Assembly: GCA_030533445.1 (NCBI GenBank)
Contig: CM060080.1
Coordinates: forward strand, 38,330,380 to 38,394,379
Length of the DNA stretch: 64,000 nucleotides
Reading direction: 5' to 3'
From: Cyprinodon diabolis
Lineage: Eukaryota; Chordata; Actinopteri; Cyprinodontiformes; Cyprinodontidae
In this document: piece after piece, positions 48,962 to 59,246 of the stretch
Layout: each line of letters opens with the position of its first letter
Numbering within the stretch: the first letter of the stretch is position 1
Notes under the pieces: generated by a model
Databases searched by the model: none
What the model was told of the DNA's origin: nothing
Seen by the model: the letters and a program-made list of their open reading frames with translations, nothing else
Made by a program: the position numbers and the translations under genes

Positions 48962-49301
48962 TCTTGCTGGTTATCCTGTGTAGTATGAACAGGGTCTGTT
49001 AGATCTGCTGCACTTTGATAATGTCAGACTACAAACAGACTAAAGAGAAAAACAGAACCTTACTACAGTTACACTGCATGGAGATTAAAACTGAAGAAAA
49101 ACTAAATATTTCACTCTATGGAAAGGAATAACCAAATATGAAGTTTATAGCTACAACTCTCAACAACCTAAACCATCTGGTTAAAGGTGTTGAATTCTTA
49201 CCCTGTAATGTCCAAAACAAAAGGACTGCACAATATAAAGTAATATCCAATACATAAGAATATTATTAAAAAGCTATTTTATTTGAGTAGCTGCATATTT
49301 A

Positions 49302-50153
49302 TGTTGGAATCCGGAGGCTTGCCCACCAGAGGGCGCCAAGGATCCCTTCCTGAGGGCTTGGGCTCACCTGCAACACCTGTCTTTAATCTCCTCATCAGCC
49401 TTGGGCCTAGTTAAGGAGGAGGAGACTAACACTCCAGCGCCAGAGTGTTTGCCAGTAACGGTTAGCATAGCCTGAGCCAACCTGCCTGTCTGTGTCCTTT
49501 GACTTTTGGTGAACTGAACCTGATCCTGTTTTCTCCTCTCTGCCTCACAGGTTGATCCTGCCTGACTACCAGTAACCCTGGAGAGGTATCTCTGCTGGTT
49601 ATCTGCCTGCCTGCTCGCTGTTGAACTCTGGAGGGCCTCCTCTGTCAGTATCTGCCTGCCCGCCCTCAGAAGATAACTTGGAGAGAGACTCTTTCTGTGA
49701 TCTGCCTGCAAGCACACAGTAAGTTCTGCCTCCTCCTCAGCCAAGCTCTCAAGAGAGAGAGAGAGCTCAATCTGGAATCAGCCTGCCTGCACTCAGACTG
49801 CCTCTGCCAAGCTCTCAGTTCTCCTCCTGCCTGCACTCTGTTCCCAACCTGTAATCTGCCCGCCTGCACTCAGACTGCCTCTACCAAGCTCTCAGTTCTC
49901 CTCCTGCCTGCACTCAGCTCAATCTCTGCTAGTCCTCAGCCCTCGGCCTGCCAACTGCCTCTGGACCCACAAGGTTCCCCCCTCTCTGCAGCTCTGCTCC
50001 TCTCCAGATCAGCGGTGAACCAAATCATAACCAGTCTCCCTAACCTTGGTCCTGTTCTCATTATTATACATCTCCTGTAAATAAACCTTTGAACTTTTTC
50101 CCTGCCTCCGAGTTGTTCTGCATATGGGCTAGGTTCCTTTACCCATCATGACA
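49302..50153 (+). mobile_element. solo LTR, copy 3
   Basis: The 852-bp segment runs from TGTTGGAATCCGG to CCATCATGACA and is flanked by a perfect 5-bp duplication, ATTTA (49297-49301 and 50154-50158). The 3' part has AATAAACCTTTGAAC and GTTCTGCATATGGGCT, related to the other two LTRs. The middle is expanded by imperfect repeats of CTCTCAGTTCTCCTCCTGCC. Confidence 0.8.
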
Positions 50154-50698
50154 ATTTAAGTAAAATGTATTATAGAAATCATCTTCCAAAGGTTGATTTT
50201 TCTCTAAATTAGGATTTACTGCTCAAAACAAATCAAAACACAACATTGAGAAATGAAAATTACGCCAGAAATGTTTGAAACATAAATGTGGGTTTAACAA
50301 AAAATATGAGGAACCAGTATGAGATGTGTTTAAGCATGCAGCTCCTGACCGGTACTGAGTTTAAATTTTTTTTATTTTTTCAGACATATTGTGTTTCTCT
50401 TCCTTTTTTTCCCCATGCTTTTTGAACTCATCATGAAGCTTTGTGTTTGCGTTATAAAACATATTTTGAGAATAAGAAGGCAGCAGATAGGAAGTTAAAA
50501 GTAAAAGAATATAAGCAGGTTGGGAGGCAGAAAAGTGCCTCAGCAGGCAGACAGGCATTGCTTTTAATAATTGAAAATTCATAACTCATGTCTTGTGACT
50601 CACTGATACAAAATAAATATCATTATTTCAGACTTGAAAGATGAGACACACTTTTTCTGTCCAATTATAATGCATTTACAATTTTAAAGATTCTTAAT

Positions 50699-51048
50699 CA
50701 ACATAACATTTTTTTGGGTTTTCTTTTCAAAAGCTTCAAAAAAGAAATCATTATACTAGACTGGACAAATTGTCAGGATTCCTGTCTGTGTGTTTGTGTT
50801 TCTGTGTTTGTCTCCCTTCCTCCACCAGGAGGAGCCTGGTTCTGGTCTGCCTTGCCACACACCTGCAGAGGATACAACATAACATTTTTTGGGTTTTCTT
50901 TTCAAAAGCTTCAAAAAAGAAATCATTATACTAGACTGGACAAATTGTCAGGATTCCTGTCTGTGTGTTTGTGTTTCTGTGTTTGTCTCCCTTCCTCCAC
51001 CAGGAGGAGCCTGGTTCTGGTCTGCCTTGCCACACACCTGCAGAGGAT
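50699..51048 (+). repeat. tandem duplication, about 175 bp
   Basis: 50699-50874 is repeated almost perfectly at 50875-51048. The visible difference is one T in a poly-T run. The unit spans unique 5' flank plus the first 105 bases of the solo LTR, so it arose after that LTR inserted. Confidence 0.9.
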
Positions 51049-51729
51049 TACCTCATTACCGGAGGACTCTTAAGCTGCTGACTGCCACTACCTCGACGCC
51101 AGAGTGTTTGCCAGTTTTGGGTACTCTAGCCAAGCTGAGTCAAATTGAGTTCTTGTCAACCTGAGTCTTAATCTTGTTTTTGTCTTTGCCTGCAAACTGG
51201 ATGTTTCTGACCTTCTCTCCCTGGAAGGATCATCTGAGCTTCAAACTGAGCTGAGGATTTAAACCGGAGGTTTGAATCCACTTCCCCTCAAGAGATTGTT
51301 TGAGCTTCACACTGAGCAAGGGATTCATCTCCACTACGACCCGTTCAAGTACCGCAGGAAATCTGAGTTGCAGTCAGCTTCTCCGTTCACCTACAAACAA
51401 CCGCATTCTGGGTAAACCCTGTCCACCCTCCACTGAATCAGACAAACACTGGAACTACCGCACACAGACTGGAGTCAAAGAGTCAACAACTTCTCTGGAA
51501 ACATGAGTCAGCAACCAAATTCTCCTCTTCAAGTTCAAGAACCAAATTTCGTACTGAGCGTGAACTAACCACTGTGTATTCTCCTTTCTTTTCAGTTCCG
51601 GTTGAGCAGTGTTAAGAGCAAAACTTGATTCAGCATTATCTCGTCTATAAACCTGTTAAACCTTTCCCCTGGTCTCTCTGAATTGGTTTCTCTGCATGTG
51701 GGTCCGAGCTCTTGAAAAAAACCATGATA
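50771..51729 (+). mobile_element. solo LTR, copy 2, with internal duplication
   Basis: It runs from TGTCAGGATTCC to ACCATGATA and is flanked by a 5-bp duplication, CAAAT (50766-50770 and 51730-51734). Its terminal TA in place of CA looks like a C-to-T change. It shares AATAAACC/CTGTTAAACC and TTTCTCTGCATGTGGGTC with copy 1. The first 105 bases and their flank are duplicated in tandem. Confidence 0.78.
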
Positions 51730-51734
51730 CAAAT

Positions 51735-53459
51735 GATGCAGATTTCAATTTTCATCAAAATTTAATGTGTTTTCTATAGAGTTTTTTTCATCTATAGACG
51801 TTATCTATTTTCATTTTCAGTCCTAAAGGGAGCAATTTAGTTTATTCTCCATCACGAAACCAGCCACCATATTTTGGAGGTGCAAGTCAGAGATCTGCTG
51901 TCAAAGGTGGAGCAGCTAATCTCAGTTTTCTTAAATTACATCACATCCGTGGCTGAGCGAATAGCAAGAATCAGACACAGTAACCCCTTTGTAACATCAG
52001 GCAGTCATAAACAAACATATTTGGACACAAAAGCATGTTTTTTAATAAGTTTGTAGTGAATGTACATGTAGACAGTACTATAAAACATCTACCTATGCAT
52101 TAAAAAAGAACTGGTTTAGGGGTGAACAGTCATTTACCTCTCAAAGAGACATTTAAAAAATGACATAGAGCAGCTAGCTATTAGCATCATGCTGTATTAT
52201 CAGCTGTTTTCAAATTTTTCAAATGTAAAAGTTAATAATAATGTTCTAATGCTGCAACAGTCTCCAAAACGCTGAGACAAGAAGACTCCAAACAAAGCAC
52301 CCAGTGGCCTTTCTCTGATCTACAGGGCTTTCAGATTTATCTCCCTTCCCCCCATGCTCTGCTTCTTTGCTCAAGGGTCTAGAGTAGTTGTAGTGCGGTG
52401 CTAGTGCAAACAGGAGTCAGCTGCATTTGCATGACTTCATTCCATCAGATTGAAAAGTCAGCAGTCAGCTGTGTTGTGCATGACATAATTCTGACCTAGA
52501 GTGATAGGCATCTCTTCCGGTCATTATCCGAACTAAGGCTGTATGACCTGCATAGATTAGGTTAAACCAGCTGAGATTAAAGGAGGAATATTCTGGAGAT
52601 TAACCAATGGATTCCATCTCTCACCTTTTATGACCAATTATTGTCATATTGGTTCATGCCATCCATTGTATAAGATGCATGCTGTGTGGCCAACTGAACC
52701 CTGAAACTTCATTAAAGTATCACCAAATCTACTAGTTTTGTGATCTGAGTTTTGTTTTTTTTAAATTCAGCAATGTTGATGAACACATTGTGATGAGAAA
52801 TAAGAATTAAATAAGACTTGTTTTATTAAAGATCTTATTATGACAGTTTTCTCCTTTTTCCAATTAAAACCTACTGACCTACAGTGAAATTATAAATGAG
52901 GTAAGCATAACCATATCATTATATGAGTCTGTATTTTTCATTACAGTTTTGTCTGTAAAAGACTAAAAAGTTCAACTTAAACATGATGGCATTTTTTTAG
53001 AGTTCACATTTATGCATAGCAAGTACAAATACACTTAGTGTACAAACTTTTAGCATGAAAACGTGCAATAAATATCTAATGCTAGTCCAGCAATAACTTT
53101 AACAAAGTGAAATTAGGAAATTTCAACCAGCCTTGACAGACATCTAATGTTAGCGTTCCTTGTAGTGTATTAATCTGCACCAATGATTAGAATAAAAAAG
53201 AATTAAATGTTTATAAATGTTTAAGAGTTGTTTTCATAAATACATTTATAGAGGCCAAAGGGAGAAATAGAGAAGCAGTGTGTGTATGATTCTGCACCTG
53301 GCCTTTTGAAGTTTGGGATCCAGTCAAAAGCAGGTATTGGGTTGAATCCAAGATTGGGAATGCTACAGATGGGCCTTTTTAGTGAAAGAGGCACACTCAT
53401 TAAAAATGAGTTATTTGTCATATCAAGGTTGCACAGCTCAGCTAAGCTCAGCTAAACCA
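51735..53459. other. intergenic, nothing recognised
   Basis: AT-rich DNA between the solo LTR and the provirus. Only short ORFs without family features were seen. Confidence 0.5.
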
Positions 53460-53569
53460 ATTGTGATGAATTGAGTTGTCATCTTCAAAACACACTGTGC
53501 AGTATTGGTCACAGAAAGGGTGATGTTTTACTGGGACATGGAACACCAGGGTTATGCTGACCTGGTTTG

Positions 53570-54211
53570 AAGTAATATTATGATCTTAGATCACATTGGA
53601 AGAAAGGCTTAGTTTGGACATATTATTGATTGAAACTGTCATATGTTTCTGATTTAAGTGCACCAGATGTCATCATGACCTGTAAGACCATTCTCAAAGA
53701 AATGTTATAATCATAAGTTACATTGGATGAAAGCTTTGTTTTGAAAGATTAATAATTAAGAATATGATGTGTTTTTGATTTAATGGCAATATATGCCATC
53801 ATGATTTGCAAAGAAATGTCACCATGACCTGTAACAAAGACTGTTGATTAAATATATAAAAAATATGCTTTGAAAGGGGTTTTCCACCGGTAAGTTAAAA
53901 ATAATTGGTTTTACCCGAAGAAAAAGTACCTAGAATAATGAAAAAAGGAGGGGGCTTGTGGGAGGAGTCCGCAAGCCCCAAGAAGTGTATAAAAGAGGGC
54001 CATTTTTCATCATTTGTTCAGTTGCCTGCCGGCAGTCAACTCGTGTGTGATTCTTTGTATTTTGCAATAAATCACATTGGACCTGGAATTCAGCTGCTTC
54101 TGCCTGATTTTTTTGGATCATTGTTTGAAGACTTTTCTGCCTTTTAAGAACTTTGAATTTTTACAAAACTTAGCTCCAATTTTAAGTCGTTGGAGGGATT
54201 TTTCCACAACA
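53570..54211 (+). promoter_or_regulatory. 5' LTR (start not fixed)
   Basis: The U3 contains two diverged direct repeats (about 53571-53701 and 53702-53818, sharing CACATTGGA/TACATTGGATGAAAG and ATCATGA phrases). A TATA box, TATAAAAGAGG, is at 53989, and AATAAA is at about 54065 followed by U5. The end is set at ACAACA 54211, six bases before the primer site. The 5' end may extend upstream to about 53460, because the other LTR is not in the window for comparison. Confidence 0.7.
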
Positions 54212-54217
54212 TATTTT

Positions 54218-54235
54218 TGGCGAGCCAGCCAGGAG
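54218..54235 (+). other. retroviral primer-binding site, tRNA-Arg
   Basis: TGGCGAGCCAGCCAGGAG is the exact complement of the 3' 18 bases, CCA included, of the vertebrate tRNA-Arg whose acceptor/T arm ends CTCCTGGCTGGCTCGCCA. It sits directly after U5, where minus-strand DNA synthesis is primed. Confidence 0.88.
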
Positions 54236-54522
54236 GAGCAAGCCCCAGGCGTCGGACCAACCTGCAGACACCAGTCGGAGGCGGGGAACCCCCAAACGGG
54301 CCCAGAAATTCATCGGTTACAGGTGAGCTAATTTGTTATAATTTTCTAAATTAGTGGGGAACCAGCCTCCGGCGACTGCTTGTGGGTGTCAGGCGCCATC
54401 AGGCTCTCCTAAAAAGAACCTAGTATTCCAAATTTAATAATTATTGTCCAAATTTGATAAGCATTTACATAAGAATATACAAAAGGCAGACTAAGCTGAG
54501 GAAAGGTCCAGGTATGTATGAG

Positions 54523-55814
54523 CAGTGTTGGGCACGTTACTTTGAAAAAGTAATTAGTTATAGTTACTAGTTACTTCTCCCAAAAAGTAACTGAGTTACT
54601 AACTGAGTTACTCCACAATAAAAGTAACTAGTTACTAGTAAAAGTAACTATTGCGTTACTTTTGCGTTTCTCGCCCCCGTAACCCTCACCACCCAGCCCC
54701 CACCTTCTCGCGGTGTGTTTCCAAAGCCAGCTGAATAGAGCGGACGACAAAGACAAGAACCTGCAGAGAGTTTTGCATTTATTGCAACTCAACGTAAATG
54801 ACATCAGGGGGGAACCCGATGTGAAGTTTTTTAACAGGGCATTCAGATCTGGTGAAATTAATAACTGGGGATGTCTAATTCTGAAATCTTGTGTGTTTGG
54901 GTTGTTATAGATACTGCAACATCTATCTATCCATCTATCTATCTATCAAGATGTATACTCTGTGTGTGACATAAAATATGGATCTCCATCCCTGCCACAA
55001 AGGCCATCAAATAATGTTTAAAATAAAAAATACAGTAGGTTGAAAAGTCAGAGTATCCATCCATCCATCCATCCATCCATCCATCCATCCATCCATCCAT
55101 CCATCCATCCATCCATCCATCCAGATTTCTCCCTTTCATTTGATCGTTCACGCTCTCCATAGTTCTCCTGTGGCGCGAGCACAGGACGACTGTTGCGCGC
55201 CTTTAGCGAGGATGCGCGTTTCCTGTCGCTTGCGCGGTGAATCTTGCCGCCTGCGCTGTGCGGAGATGCAGAGGAAACCGTATTTGATGGGGAAACGCAG
55301 CTCGACGTAACACCGGTATTTCCATCAGGAAAACGCTGTTTGCTGCTGGAGTCATCCTCACTCTCCATCTCTCTGTGTGTGCGGTACGTTAACACCCGCC
55401 AGCGGAAACACCCACCTACCCAACTGACAGATGGAATCTCACTATACATCAGCCATTCTCATCCTCCCCTCTCTCATGACAAGGCGCGCACCTCTGGATG
55501 ACCTAAAAATAATCTTTAATATCTCTTAAACAAAAGTAGCACAAACAATATTTTTTTCTGCACAAATCTGCACTAAAGTTGCACTAACGATTCAGTCTAT
55601 TTGCAGAGTTTTTTGACGTGGGTGGGGTGTCAGCCTCACGCAGCTGCGCACGAGTCCTATCATGAAAAAAGGTTCATTGTGCGACCTGAGTAACGCGCAG
55701 TAACGGGGTGTCTGCAATGGTAACTGCGTTATAGTTACAGTCAAAGTAATTAGTTAGATTACTCGTTACTAAAACAAGACGCCGTTACTTTCAACGCCGT
55801 TAGTCCCATCACTG
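54523..55814. mobile_element. non-autonomous hAT element in the leader
   Basis: The 1,292-bp element has terminal repeats CAGTGTTGGGCACGTTACTT and the complement CAGTGATGGGACTAACGGCG. It is flanked by a perfect 8-bp duplication, TGTATGAG (54515-54522 and 55815-55822), as for hAT. Subterminal AAGTAACT/AGTTACT motifs are abundant. It carries (ATCT)n and (ATCC)n tracts and a GC-rich interior but no transposase. Confidence 0.9.
55055..55123. repeat. (ATCC)n microsatellite
   Basis: About 17 ATCC units inside the hAT element. The antisense frame reads as a WMDG repeat and is not a gene. Confidence 0.95.
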
Positions 55815-56848
55815 TGTATGAGTATATGTGAATGCATGGTTTAAGTGTTATTAATGTTTGTGTTATTCTGTATTTGAACTGTTCAGTGTTGGAATTATTT
55901 TGAGAATAAGTTAAGCTTAACACGTGATGTTCTGAGCGGATGAGTGGTAAAGGGACAGATTGGTCAAAGCGTTTGACATAGCCTGTGGAAGCCATAAATC
56001 CGGAACATAAAAGTGTGTTACGTGAGGGTATTGGTGACTAAGATAGTCAGCTTGCTCCATGAACCAGCTTGCATTGTAATAAGTATTGTGTTAAGGTATT
56101 GAGAGGCTAAGCGATAGCCAGGCTAAGGGATAGCCAGAGTATTACCGATTAAGCGATAATCGGAGAAATAGTACCGCTCTACCGGGAACGTTATCTATTT
56201 TCAGTTATCTGAGTAGATCCGGACAGCAGGGAAAACGCGTATGCCACTGTAGGAGACAGTGAGGAAAAGTAGAAGTGCACTGTAAAAATATAATCATTTG
56301 TCTTGTGTGTCTTTGTCAGTGTGAAGAGTGAAACAGTCAAGTAACTAAGGGGAAATAAGGGGTAAACTATAGTAATAACAAAGATTATTATTTTGATAAA
56401 ACTTAAAATATAATAATAAATTAACAGAAATAATTATTACAAAATATAGTTAAAAGAATAACCTGAAAATTAATAAGGATTGGTAGACAGAATTGGTAAC
56501 TGAAAAACACAGAGTTAAAGAGAATGAAATAAATTAACAAAGTCCCAAAATAAGATTGCAAAAAAAGGTTGTAAGCATTATAAGATAAAAGATATTATAA
56601 ACATATATTATTACAAATTATAGTATACATAAAATAAATTATAAGGTATCAATAATTAGTGAAAGTGCAAAATATCATTATAAATCTGTTCTTTTAGAGA
56701 TCCTAACTCAAATTGTAGAGATCTAAAAAAATTAAGAAAACACGATCTGTATTGGAGAGAGCAGAACCGGTTAAATAAAAATTAATTAAAGGCTTTAAAG
56801 GTTAGTGAATAAGTGCAGATCCTAAAGGTTGAGTGACTGCTGATTGCC

Positions 56849-59246
56849 ATGGGAGCCAATGTGAGCAAGCAGACTGAGGGGCTAATGCCTGCCAAACTGG
56901 TAATAATGACACACCCATCCAATAAGCGCAAAATTCAAAAATGCATGACAGAATGGCATAAGATGACATCTGGAAAAAATCGTTGGCCTAAAGAGGGCAG
57001 CTTTGATCCTTCATGCTGTGACGAAGTTGAAGAAAGATTGAGAAATAAAGAAAAGAAACGTGACCGAATGCACTTGCATAAAAAACAGAAACATGCTAAA
57101 CAGAGAGACATCCTGCGATATTTTAAAGTTGAACATCAAAAGAGCCCAACAGCCCCTGACTACACTGATCATAAGCCACCACCCTATCGCCCCAGCGTAG
57201 CAGGCCAGTACCCAGTAATGGTAGAGTCAGGTAGCAAGGGAAAGATTACAGGACAACTCAAATTACTATTAGAAGAAGAAGAGGAAGAAACAGAAAAAGA
57301 AATAAGTAACACGCAGCAGAAAGAGTGTGACTACAGCGAATGGGATAGAACCCCAGAAGTAAGGAGAAAATCTCCTCATAGCCGTTCCCTACCCCCAGTA
57401 CGTCGCAGACATTCACCGTATCAACAAGGCCCCACATGCCACTCAGAGTCCAGGACCAAGTTATTCTTGAATGAACCCGAAGCACTGACAAAGCAAATAA
57501 ACAAGGAGTTGGCGGAACTGACGGAAACATTTGTACAACTCGTCGACAGGGAGAAAAAGTTGGAAGAAAAAGCACAGATGAGACAACTAAAGAATTTAAA
57601 AGAAACAATAAAAAGACAAAAGGAGAAGAAGAAAAGGCGAGATGAAGAATTAAAAAAAAGTGAGGAGAATGGAAGAAGAGCAGCTTATAATAGCAGCGAA
57701 ACTGATTACCCAGACCTACCAAATCCACAGACTGACCCTGATTGACAAGGCAAGCAAGAAAGAGGGAGAAGAGACGGGGAGTGAGGAGGATAGTGCAATG
57801 GAAAGTGATGCAACAGATTGGGAAAACATTGAGGCGCATGATGAAGGCACAGATATAATATCGCCAAAACATCCATTCCATGAGGGGTTTAAGGAGAAAA
57901 GCAGGCCAGCGGCAAAAGAACGGAAGCCACTCGCAGCTGAATGTGACGTGGAACTGCAAATAGTAAAAAGCGGCCCACACCCAATGCTGACCAGGTACCG
58001 AGCACAACAACAGAAAACAGAACCAGATCAAGAAGGGGCCTATATAGCTCCTTTGCTGTCCAAAGGGCCTCATGAAGACAGATATGTGCCATAGTCATTT
58101 ATGGACATGATCACCCTTGCTGGAAAGCTGACCCCGTTGGCAGATGGTGTTGACAGGTGGATAGAAAAGCTGGAAGAAATCACTGGAGGCATCAATCTGG
58201 CCGCTGGAGACATCAAGGCGCTGCTGATCAAAACAGCAGGACACTCAGCAGCCAGAGAGGTGTTTGACGAAGCCCAGCTTCCAGGGGTCAAGACCTCTCA
58301 CCAGTATGACAAGATACCATTCAACAAAGCAAGACCCAAGGTGTGGGCAGCCTTGAGGAACAAATTCCCCACCTGCAGTGATCCAACTAAGCTGAGACAA
58401 GAATGCCTAAAGGATGATGAAAGCCCCGCCCAGTTTCTGCACAGGTTCCAACAGAAATGGAAAGCAGAGACTGGAAGTGATGGAAATGAACTGAAAACAT
58501 CTGGCCCCTTGTTCAGAACCTACATCAGAGAGGCCATGCCCAAAGAAGTACAAGCCAAACTGGACGGAGTTGTGGGGCTCATGAAGATGGATTGGCCTCT
58601 GTTCTCTGAGCATGTTATACACTATGTAAACATGCATCGGGCCGAAAAATGGGCCTTTGAGGACCAGAGCAAGATGCTGGCCACCAAGTTAACCCAGCTG
58701 CAGATTGGGGAATTGTCCAAGGCAAAGAAAGAAAAAGAAAAGCCCAAACATCAAGCAGCACTGACTGTGGCAGCCACACCCCCAACTGAGGGTGCACCAA
58801 CAGGGGAGGCAGTTGTACAAGCACCAGTAGTGTCTCCTGTCATCCCTCCGCTCACACAGCAGATGCAATATCCAGCAGCGCCACCTGTGGGAGGTGCCCT
58901 GCCACAGCAGACCCAACCTCAACCAGTCCCTCCTATTAATGTGCATCTAAACCAAGGAGGAGGTCCCCAACAAGCAACGTTTGGAGGGGGACGAGGGGGG
59001 CCACCCATGAGGGGAAGATGGAGGGGACCACAAGGAGCCCCAAGAAGGCCCCCTCAAGGTCAATACCAGCAGATGCCTCAGGCAGGTCCAGACATGGGAC
59101 TACAGCATGGGAGACTGCAATGCTGGGGATGTGGACAAGTTGGACACATGCAAAGAGACTGCCCCACTAACCCATGGATGGGACCCCAATCCCCTACTGC
59201 TGGACCAGCCACCTATGGAACGGGACAAGACACGTACTGGCTATAG
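56849..59246 (+). pseudogene. gag: retroviral gag, two internal breaks
   Basis: Gag is the structural polyprotein that assembles the virion core at the membrane. The start ATG 56849 opens with MGANVSK, an N-myristoylation signal for the matrix domain. A PPPY late-budding motif is at residues 110-113. A basic/acidic coiled segment follows. The capsid lies in 58101-58700, with the conserved block DESPAQFLHRFQQKW. A Pro/Gln/Gly-rich nucleocapsid follows, with one CCHC knuckle, CWGCGQVGHMQRDC. Breaks: the first frame stops at 57745 while the next frame takes over from 57660 (a shift in that overlap), and an in-frame TAG lies at 58092-58094 just before the capsid. The terminal TAG 59244-59246 is in frame with protease and is probably the normal readthrough stop. 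Confidence 0.85.

Larger units (their letters stand above)
54236..56848 (+). other. retroviral leader
   Basis: 2.6 kb between the primer site and the gag start. About 1.3 kb of it is a later hAT insertion (54523-55814). The remainder, especially 56280-56840, is very A-rich and non-coding. It would hold the packaging signal and splice donor, neither of which I can pinpoint. Confidence 0.6.

Noticed and set aside
49364..50080. overlapping ORFs of 126-127 codons on both strands
   Set aside because: They lie within a solo LTR and come from its low-complexity CTGCCTGC-type repeats.
50714..51164. two near-identical ORFs in tandem
   Set aside because: They are an artefact of the 175-bp tandem duplication across the LTR start, with no coding features.
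55048..55449. minus-strand ORF with WMDG repeats
   Set aside because: The repeat is the translated (ATCC)n microsatellite inside a hAT element.
57258..58073. 271-codon minus-strand ORF
   Set aside because: It is exactly antisense to gag, hydrophobic by complementarity to a Lys/Glu-rich frame, and has no family features.
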